Shown here one piece after another: positions 50,182 through 64,000 of a stretch of 64,000 nt of DNA. The stretch covers positions 28,579,567 to 28,643,566 of the forward strand of contig OX579636.1 of the NCBI GenBank assembly GCA_951230915.1, written 5' to 3'. Numbering within the stretch: the first letter of the stretch is position 1; every line of letters begins with the position of its first letter. The translations under genes were made by a program, and so were the position numbers. The DNA is from Antitrichia curtipendula. Lineage: Eukaryota > Streptophyta > Bryopsida > Hypnales > Leucodontaceae. A model generated the notes under the pieces. It saw nothing but the letters and a program-made list of their open reading frames with translations, made no database searches and was not told the origin of the DNA.

Positions 50182-50815
50182 ATTGGTTAGTCAAAATAAT
50201 GTGTTTTGTTCTAGTAGCTTCTACCAACCTAGACGGCACTTGTCTCCTAGCCTTTCTCTTAGGTTCAACTGTTTAGAAGAACTGGACTGATTGTTGTTCC
50301 TTTTCATTCAATTTACATCATTATTTCAAAAAAAATTGGTTGGTCAAAATGATGTACTTTGCTCTAGTAGCTTCTATCAACCGAGATGGCACTTGTCTCC
50401 TAACCTTTCTCCTAGGCTCAACTGTCCAAAGGAACGGGCTCAATTGTTATTCCTTTTCTTTTAATTCACACCATTCTTTCCAAAAAAAATGGGTTGGTCA
50501 AAATGATGTGTTTTCCTCTAGTAGCTTCTACCAACCGAGATGGCACTTGTCTCGTAGCCTTTCTCCCAGGCTCAACTGTTTAGAGGAACTAGATTGATTG
50601 TTGTTCCTTTTCATTTAATTCACATCATTCTTTCAAAAAAAATTGGTTGGTCAAAATGATGTGCTTTTTTCTAGTAACTTCCACCAACCTAGATGGGACT
50701 TGTCTCCTAACTTTTCTCCTAGGCTCAACTGTCCAGAGGAACCGGCCCGATTGTTATTCCTTTTCTTTTAATTCACACCGTTCTTTCCAAAAAAAAATGG
50801 GTTGGTCAATATAGT
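50182..50815. repeat. Tandem satellite, 4 units of about 154 bp in an ABAB order
   Basis: GGTTGGTCAAAATGATGT or a variant begins the units near 50182, 50335, 50489, 50641 and 50797 (steps 153, 154, 152 and 156). Units 1 and 3 share CAACTGTTTAGA(A/G)GAACT and TTGTTGTTCCTTTTCATT; units 2 and 4 share CAACTGTCCA(A/G)AGGAAC and TTGTTATTCCTTTTCTTTTA. The array is thus two copies of a dimer of about 307 bp. Confidence 0.9.
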
Positions 50816-52209
50816 CAATGAAGTATTAGACACTACACTTAAAAGATTAACGACGTTTGGAGATGTATTTCTTTTGGCCCACCACTTTCGGCTTCCATTC
50901 AATGTGTTTGCATTGGAAGTCACATTCTCCATAGTCACATCTTGATTCCAAAATTCAATAAAAGTTGCTTTTGTTTATTAGTTGGTTTGTCCATCTTCAA
51001 TGCTTCTAGGTCGAGACCGAAGGGAAAATATTCACTTTATTGAATATAATTATAAAGTTAACAGCAAGGTGTTGGAGTTGTTTAGTTTGCTCATGATGGG
51101 AGCGACACCAGCAGCTGGACTGCCAGCTGGACTGCCAACTGGACTGACACCGAGCGGGAGGTCCAATATTTGAAGCCTTTCAGTGGAATTCCCTGACATG
51201 GGACTCTCGTTTGCAATTGATTTACAGGACTGCGCAGTTATAATTAATTAAATTATGATAATGCTTTCAGTGGATTGAGCAGATTTAGGGCCGCTTTCAG
51301 GTAGTAGGTCCATAAATCGCCCACCTAAGAGCTGGAATTGAATTTGGGGGAGGTGAAACTTCTTCAAATGTTTTTCAGTAAATTTTTCGTGAAAGGGAAG
51401 TGGATTTGGCATCTAACCTAAATCGCTTCATATTTTTTGAAGCTTCTGAAATTAGTTATGAAATTTTGAAGTTGAACTGGCATAGGGCTCCAAAATATTC
51501 CACCCCTGAAATGTACATTGTTTGTACATCAATGAAGGCTATGAAAAAACAGCATGTACAAATCGTGTACATTTTACAGGTGGGCGGTTCTTAATGCATG
51601 AACTATTCTCAAGCCTTCTATCTTACACCTAAGTTAACCCCTAAACATCCAGATCCTTCTACAAATTCACAATTTGAGAAGAAACATCATAAAGTACTAT
51701 TTGGAATACTAGTTACAGATTTTGAGTTGTAGATTCCATCCGTACAATTAGATTCACCAATGCTATCACCAATATATTTTTTTAATAAATTTTGAAAGGA
51801 AAATTTCAAAATTTCTTCTAAATTTGATTATAAGAAAAATATTATCATTTTTTTAGTACAATTTTTTGGAATGGATTTGAAATGACGTTCTCTTCATACA
51901 ATTATTTTTTCGAATTTTTGTGTACTTTAAATCTATCACCTCGTTTTTGCAATTCTAGTTTTGAACTAGAGTCAATGCAATTTTGGCTTGGTCAACCACT
52001 TGACATACTTCCACATTTGTAATTTTAGAAAAATATATACTCTAGTAACACCAAATCCAACCATTAGATAGGACAACAACTTGATAAAGTATCTCCACAA
52101 ATTAGTATGGCTTTCATGCAAGTAGTAATGGATTTAAATTTGAATTCCAATCTATTAGTTGTTCAGAAATTGGACATCGAAGCGCTTTGGGGTTAACTTA
52201 GAGTCCAGT
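50816..52209. other. Gene-free DNA
   Basis: No supported gene. A 12-bp direct repeat (GGACTGCCAGCT and variants, about 51117-51148) sits in a short frame at 50982-51173 that has no other coding sign. Confidence 0.4.
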
Positions 52210-52735
52210 CCAATTCCATGTTAGGCCAATTGCACAAAAAATTTGCCCCTTACGGGTTACTATAAAGGCCATCTTCAATTATTTATTAGAATAAGAATAT
52301 AATTGGGACCGATTCTTTCATATGCAAAGGTCTTTAGTTGAGGCCAAGTAGTTGGGCCAATTTAATAAAACTAGAAAAAAAGGGGGCTGAAATTTTTAGG
52401 GCTTCTTTACACCTAGAATCCGAACAAATTCCCCTTCATATCTATTGTACAAAATCCAATACATCTGATTGGTTGAAAAAAATAATATAAATTAATTGAA
52501 ATCTAACATTGAACTCGAGGCCAAGAATTGGCTTCCCATTTTTGATACATCCGATTCAACAAGCTCGGGCCATGTCTAATCATGTCGTTTTTGAATTAAA
52601 AAATTCATTCTATCAAATTGGCCCAACTTCTAGGTATAAAGGAATTGGGACCAATTCCAACCTTTTGTCCAATCACATAAGAGGATTTGGAGCATCTGAC
52701 ACAACAAATTGGCCCAGATTCTAGATATAAAGTGG
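52210..52735. repeat. Dispersed repeat R4 with AATTGGCCCA words
   Basis: Several related blocks contain TTGGGCCAATTT, AAATTGGCCCAACTTCTAG and AAATTGGCCCAGATTCTAG followed by GTATAAAG or ATATAAAG. A related block, cut by the window end, lies at 63780-64000 (GGAATTGGCCCAATTTCTC then TTTATAAAG). Confidence 0.5.
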
Positions 52736-52869
52736 CCCTTCTTAATTCCTAAAAGTTTTTTACTATGTTTTCACCAAAAATGCTCCAAAATGCTGCCATT
52801 TCTAGTACAAGTACCAATCTCGGTACCAATTTATTTATTTTTAAATCAGTTTTCGGATACATGTAGCTA

Positions 52870-53250
52870 TAGGATCTTGTAGTGCACTGGTTTGAAAAGA
52901 TACGAAAAAAAATTCAAAATTTTACACTATGTAGATTGCATGATATCAACATTTGAAGTGACAAAAATCCTTTTGGGGGCCCTTCAAATAACCGGGCAGT
53001 TGCACTTCATAAGGTCACATTTGTATGAAAAAATGTCCATATTGGTGATTCTTCTTTGGATTTATTCTTCAAGGCAAGTTGGCTACATGCTTGAAGAATT
53101 TTAGATCATTTGGAATTGTACAACATATAGGAAAAAAATAATAAGTAGAAAGAAGTATAGAATGATTCAAAATACTAAATTGTTGAGAATTTAGTTATAG
53201 ACATGAAAATTGCCAATTCCAATGGTTGTAATGTTGTAATAAACAATATA
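52870..53250. repeat. Dispersed repeat R2, copy B
   Basis: Inverted counterpart of 48420-48860: GTCACATTTGTATGAAAAAA, TTCAAGGCAAGTTGGCTAC and AAAATAATAAGTAGAAAG. Confidence 0.7.
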
Positions 53251-53300
53251 CATCTTATGATTTTAGTTTTTTCCCAAAATATTGAAAAAGCTTATTTCAA

Positions 53301-58724
<5,424 letters not shown>

Positions 58725-58728
58725 TTAA

Positions 58729-59487
58729 CCCCTCAACGCCCCTGCCCGTTTCGACTGAGCGCCTGAAACGGAGTACCACCTTCGAGAATCGCCAGTGTTT
58801 AGGAAATCGGGCTGTTTGTTCGACAATTCACCGTTGACATTGAAAGTTCACTCCTTCAGGAACCTCATGATGGATTTTTTTTTAAATCCACCGCATAGAT
58901 TGAAAGTCTATAATGTTTGATCTGCTGCAAGTACAGTCCGCAGAATGGGCGTTTGGCCATACTTCTTGCTCTGTAGTCTACAAATGCGGTACTTGCAGTT
59001 CTCCAATTGAACCCTAAATTGAATGCGCATGAAATGCCAAGGTTGTGAGCAACTAGAAAAAATTTCATCGTAATTGGACACGAAATGAAGGACAGAGGGC
59101 CTTCTAAATGCGACACACTCCGGGATACTTGTATGGCAAGCCGGTGGACGGAACTGGCCAAGCGCGTGCAGTACAAGTAGCTTGACCGGTCGTGCGAAGG
59201 CCACCCAGTCCTGCAACACGGATCCGAAGTGCTTCCCACGCTCAACTGCCGATCACTTTTTGGATAACGCGGCCCAACTGCTTGTCCTCCTTTTTGCCGC
59301 TCACAGATTTCTCATAGCCATCCAGGATCTGTGCGATAATTTGATCCGACAACTGCACGATTGGTTGAAGCGGAGCTCATTGTATCTCATTGTCGATTTT
59401 GTTGAGCTCAGCTACGAAGATCCATCGCCGCAGTCCCCTTTATTCAATCCACAGGGGCGCGTTTTGAGCCCCTCGGGCATTGAGGGG
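58729..59487. mobile_element. TTAA-flanked TIR element with piggyBac-like ends, 759 bp
   Basis: The left end CCCCTCAACGCCC and the right end GGGCATTGAGGGG are inverted repeats (12 of 13 bases). Each is flanked directly by TTAA (58725-58728 and 59488-59491), the target site and duplication of the piggyBac superfamily. The interior is GC-richer than the AT-rich surroundings. It contains overlapping frames of about 100-136 codons on both strands, none with a recognisable transposase motif, so it is probably non-autonomous. Confidence 0.6.
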
Positions 59488-60528
59488 TTAAGAGTGATGT
59501 GCAAATTGGAAGTGAACCAAGTTGGAAGTAATTTAATGCAAATTCTTTTGAATTGTGTAACTAAGCTAGGATTAAAATCCACTAGCTATTAAATCCTACA
59601 TAAAATTCTTTCCTGGGATGAACTTATTATATTGATAGGATAATTTCTAATTCGGTCATTATTCTTCTTCAACAAATTTCTTTTGAAATCAATTAGTTAA
59701 TGAACATCTATAATCTTCACAAGTATTTAAAATAATTCAATACATTAAGTTCTAATTATTAATGGTGATTTTCTAAGAATATTTTTAGCTAATTTATTCA
59801 AGTTGTTTTCGATGGATCATTTTTTTGAACTAAAATGTTTATTCTTTAGGTCAAGTGTCAAACATACTTATACTCCTTCAATTATAAAATATATGTAAAG
59901 AATTTTTTTGAGAGTATATATTCTAAAAATATAAAAAAACTAATATAAAAATCTATAAAATTTAGATGGATAAAAAAACCAAAACTTTGTTTGCTTGGAA
60001 CATTTTTGAATGCATCTAAATTTGAATGTCTTGTATTTGTAGGATCAAACAAACAAATTTATTTTTATGATTTCATTTTGAAGAAACCTAGCAAAGAAAA
60101 TGATGTCTTTGGAATACAAGTGATTAAAATAGTTGTGTCAATCTAGACTTCTATTAATGAAAGAAGTACATTTTAGGCCAGAATCTACATAGTTAGTTTC
60201 ATAAATACTTCACAATTAGTTGTAATTGTCTTACAAGATTTATAATTTTGACTACTTGACCATGTGGAATATTTAGGGTTAATTTATCCTCTTAAGAAAT
60301 TGGCTTGACGTAAAATGTACAATAGGATCCAAAAATAATTCAAATTTTTGTTGTGGGGGCTTTGCTTCAATGAAAAAGCACTCTATTCAATTTAATCTAC
60401 CTTCTTCAATTGAACCATCTTTCTGCCCTTGAACCAATTGCAATTTGTCAATTGACTAATCAATCATAGAAAAATGTCATGAAATGTTTAGAGAACATGA
60501 TTAGATTTAGTAAAATGTATTGTCACAA

Positions 60529-61946
60529 CACTAGAAGAAAAACGTGTCCACTGCAATCGGTATTCGACAACTACTTTGCGACTAAATGTCCTATACAACT
60601 GCACTATGACTATAATCCCTCTCTATTTGCACCAACTATGACGTGTATATTGTTGTAGTTGCAAAGTAGTTGTAGAATAAAGTGTAGGATTACAGGAGGG
60701 TAATAGAGTTGTCATTTAGAATTACTGTGAGGTATTCTACATCCAATATTCATCATAGTTGTCGATGTGGACAACTCTACAGTCACATATTATCTAATTT
60801 TGACTACAATTCAACTTGAAAATGATTGGATTGTAACTAGAATTTGACTTGAAAACAACTACACTAAAGATGATATTTAGTGTCTTGTACACTAAATACA
60901 AAGGCATACACTAAAAGCCAATTACCCTATGAAAGTAAGTAACATTAAATGTCAATTCAAACACTAAATGTGAACCAGAGTTGACATATCAGACGGAATA
61001 TCACTGTTCACGGACAGAATCGGACCGATTAGGGCTAGGCGGCTTCAAACTTTAGAGCCTTGTAACTTTTGCAAAAATTCTTCAAATTAGTAAAATGAGA
61101 TGTTTTTCGGCATCTAAAGTTTTTGTAGATGCCTAAAAACATCTCATTTTCCTTATTTGAAGAATTTTTGCAGAAGTTACAAGGCTCTGAAGTTTGCAGC
61201 CGGCACATTCAAGTCTAACACTAATTGTGGACAAGTTCAGATTTAGTGTTGTAGCTAGTAGGGGGGTAAAAACACTAAATGTCACTCAACACTAAATATC
61301 ATCTTTAGTGTAGTCTACGACTAGTAAATAATTAGGAAACAATTGCAACTGTAAAATGACAAAAGTTGTTTCCTAGTTGTTTTCAAATCATTTTTCGATT
61401 GTGTAATAACAATTGTTCCATATCACTTGTCAAGAGTACCATTAGATTGGACATATAAGACTTGTAAGTAGTTGTTTTCTTTTGTAATGAATTTTGTTAA
61501 TAGAATTATAAGATTTTTATAGTTTGTAGACTTTTACATTTTGTAGATTTTGAAATCTATAAGTTACAAACAAGTTGCAAATAAGTCACAAATAAGTCGC
61601 AAACAAATCACAGAAGAGTCACAGACAAGTAGCAGTGAAGTCACAAATGAGTTTCAAACGAGTCAAAGATGAGTTTAATGAAGTGACAAATGAGTCACCA
61701 ACCAATTACAGACAAGTCGTAATTTGCAAATATTACAGAAGCAACCACATTATAAAGCACATCAATGAAGTTCCAAGTCAACTACCAAATGAGAAACAAT
61801 ACCATTTTGCTTTACAACTACAATAAAACTTGAAAACTTGTCCATAGCAACTAGGGCCCTCTAGATTATCACTAGTTGCAAATGTCCAATGCAACTCAAA
61901 ACCAAATGTTCTTTGTAGTCACAAAACCCTTCTATTTCTTTTAGTG
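60529..61946. mobile_element. Non-autonomous CACTA (En/Spm) element, 1418 bp, with nested insertion
   Basis: The left end CACTAGAAGAAAAACG and the right end CTATTTCTTTTAGTG are CACTA-type inverted ends. The 3-bp duplication CAA flanks both sides (60526-60528 and 61947-61949), the size expected for CACTA. Subterminal repeats are visible: GTTGTAGTTGCAAAGTAGTT near the left, and at least ten AGTCACAAA/AAGTCGCAAA-like 9- to 12-mers at 61560-61725. A TIR element is nested at 60861-61311. No transposase. Confidence 0.75.
60861..61311. mobile_element. Nested TIR element with perfect 23-bp ends and internal palindrome
   Basis: ACACTAAAGATGATATTTAG TGT at 60861-60883 is the exact complement of 61289-61311. 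Inside, arms of about 80 bp (61036-61117 and 61122-61202) form another inverted repeat (for example TTGTAACTTTTGCAAAAATT against AATTTTTGCAGAAGTTACAA). It has no coding frame and no clear target duplication. Confidence 0.65.
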
Positions 61947-62049
61947 CAAGTTTAAAATTGTATCTTTGATTGTTGAGCTCCTTCAGCGAGCCACTTGCGA
62001 TATTTCTATAGCAATTCTTCATTGCACTTTATAATGCTTAAAGGTCTAG

Positions 62050-62272
62050 ATCCATTGAGAGGGTTGCTGATATATGAGCCTAGAATCGTGAACCCATGAG
62101 CCCAGAAGACTGTACACCTATGTATAAAGAGCTTCTATGATTATAGTTTAACTATTATATATATCATAGATGTTTATATTATAAGCACCTTTGATGGTTG
62201 TAAGACATTTACTTAAACGCATGCTCTAGGCTTATATGCTTGCATTTTCATGCTCACACACTAGCATCGTTG
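62050..62272. repeat. Dispersed repeat R3, copy C (inverted)
   Basis: Complement of the 49502-49705 repeat: words ATAAGCACCTTTGATGGTTG and GCTCACACACTAGCAT mirror GGTGCTTATAACATAAACA and ATGCTAGCATGTGA. Confidence 0.6.
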
Positions 62273-62730
62273 ATCAATTGATGGATTCTTAAGAAATTAG
62301 ATTCAACACCATGACATATAGAATATTGATTTTTGAAGAGAAGAGATATATTGTAGAGATGTGTACGGGTGGATGAAATGTAAGTAGTCATGAATGTAGT
62401 AGGACTAGTCATGAATGTTCCATGCTTAACCATTTCCTTTGTTTTTACAATTTGGAAGGTTCATAGAAGTATAGAATCTTTGAAAAATCAATGTACTAGG
62501 CATAAGATATATCCAATTGTGGTGCTAGGATGTTGTCAAGTTTTGTAATAGACAATAGAAGACAACCATTGTCAAAAATATCAAGCTACTTGAACATATG
62601 TTGTAATACAACACAATTGTACATATGTAAGATTATGAGATGAACTTCAGAAATTGCATTGCATGAAAAAAATTACATCTTAATGACAAGTATAAAGCAT
62701 ATAATCTTGTATTTTTCCAAGCTTATGAAA

Positions 62731-62922
62731 CACTAGAAGAAAAATAGGGGTTCTGCAACTACGGGTTTTTGAGTTGCAGTGGACACAGTTGCAGTGTAGT
62801 TGCACTGTAGTTGAACTGTAGTTGCGTGCAACTACAATGCAACTACACTGCAACTAGACAGAAATTGTGTCCACTGCAACTCAAAAACCCGTAGTTGCAG
62901 AACCCCTATTTTTCTTCTAGTG
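62731..62922. mobile_element. CACTA-type hairpin MITE, 192 bp
   Basis: Almost the whole element is one palindrome: CACTAGAAGAAAAATAGGGG at the left mirrors CCCCTATTTTTCTTCTAGTG at the right. The arms read GTTCTGCAACTACGGGTTTT and its complement. The 3-bp duplication AAA flanks both sides (62728-62730 and 62923-62925). The ends are the same as those of the larger element at 60529, so that family could have mobilised it. Confidence 0.88.
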
Positions 62923-64000
62923 AAAGATTGGTGCAATGTGATTTAATCGGACAAGTCATCATTTGAAATTGGTAAAAACTTAAGGCAAATTAGAGTGTGG
63001 TAAAAATCATATGAAAGATATGTGTAGGATTGTATAGCACCATTTTTCAAGTGTGGTCATACTTTAGTGATAATTTCCCTATTGTTATTATACCTCCAAA
63101 TAGAAAGACAACAAGTGATTATGTGACTTTTATTACAAGCGAACATTAAGTGGGTTCTATTTTTTGCACAATCACCTTGGGCAATTGACACTTATTGCGC
63201 TCTAGTCCACTGCAACTTATTTCCATTGCAATGGAGACAAAGCTCATGGTGTGACAAAACCAATTCTGGCTTGCAAGGTCTTTAGACTTGAGCCCTACAA
63301 AGAATGTATAGAAGATTACCAAAGATTTGTTGCGGCAATATGGTAGACCAAGAAATAAGGAAGAAACAAGGCAAACTATCCAATAAACATGGAATACAAT
63401 ATCTATGAAGTGCCAACTCAATAACTCCATTAGAAATATGCCTAATAAAATGCAAGTAGTTGATATTACAACAAAAGGTGGCAACACCAGATGGAAGACA
63501 TTGCGTTATGTTTTTTAAATTTATTATTGTATGATACTATAATATTGTAATGTAAATTTATTATATTGTATACTAGATTCTATGATCTTTCCAATGCACT
63601 TTGTAGCTTGCGTGAATTGATGAGTTTTTTAGCCTTCCGGAGCTTTTCAAAGGTTCTAGTTTTATTTTGTTTCACCTTGGGAGAAAGAATTTGAATTATT
63701 TTAAAAGCCTACTCTACAATACAATAAGGTCCAGTTTACACCTAGAAGCTAGCCTATCAATTTGGTAGAATGAATTTTTTGTTCAAAAAAGATACGATCC
63801 AACATGGCTCGAGCTCGATGAATGAGGTGCATCAAGAAAAGGAGGCCAATTCTTAGCCCCTTGGGGTCAATGTCAGATTTCAATTACAAATTATATTTTA
63901 AATAAAATATTTTTCTTTTCAACAAATTAGATCCATTGGATTTTGTGCAATTTGCTTCAAGGGGAATTGGCCCAATTTCTCTTTATAAAGCAGTTCTAGA
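62923..64000. other. AT-rich gene-free DNA to the window end
   Basis: A 113-codon minus-strand frame (63146-63487) shows hydrophobic runs but no recognised family or splice partners. Repeat R4 resumes at about 63780 and runs off the window. Confidence 0.4.

Noticed and set aside
58865..59592. Coding of a transposase in the TTAA-flanked element
   Set aside because: The frames on both strands have no DDE-type pattern I can see and extend beyond the element ends.

Overview
The window is nuclear DNA of a land plant. Introns are spliceosomal (GT-AG, plus two GC-AG), several proteins have plant-type organelle-targeting N termini, and the gene set is typical of embryophytes. The DNA between genes is AT-rich and full of small DNA transposons (Stowaway, CACTA, fold-back types). 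I cannot fix the species; a non-grass, possibly seed-free lineage is only a guess.

Layout. From 1 to about 31.6 kb the window is gene-rich, with five genes that I could splice by eye. (1) 11-4434, minus: the N-terminal half of a branched-chain-aminotransferase-like protein with a sulfotransferase-like front domain; it runs off the left edge. (2) 9828-14032, minus: LpxA-type UDP-GlcNAc acyltransferase, 11 exons, 409 aa. (3) 14181-15291, minus: a short gene I do not recognise, with at least 3 exons. (4) 15746-22737, plus: a probable plastid protein with an F420-0:gamma-glutamyl-ligase (CofE)-like domain, 17 exons, 478 aa. (5) 23258-31616, minus: C2/EF-hand phosphatidylserine decarboxylase of the PSD2/PSD3 type, about 21 exons. 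Genes 3 and 4 are divergent and share a promoter region of about 450 bp. Genes 4 and 5 converge.

From about 31.6 to 64 kb the DNA is AT-rich and poor in genes. The clearest coding segment is a GC-rich ORF (body 39043-40072) that looks like a trypsin-fold protein in which the nucleophile Ser position is not Ser. The rest holds: two small orphan ORFs; a strongly AT-rich island (35.69-36.7 kb) with decayed organelle-like reading frames; a fold-back element at 46.72-47.28 kb; three copies of a TIR MITE with ACCACCCAT ends; an ABAB-organised 154-bp satellite (50.18-50.82 kb); a TTAA-flanked element with piggyBac-like ends (58.73-59.49 kb); a CACTA element with a nested TIR element (60.5-61.9 kb); and a near-perfect hairpin CACTA MITE (62.73-62.92 kb).

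The genes do not form a pathway cluster. They are ordinary nuclear genes for organelle lipid and cofactor metabolism, separated by transposon debris. The PSD gene carries an 88-bp tandem array in its first intron and a 156-bp array just upstream. All splice sites and products come from reading the sequence, without alignment tools.
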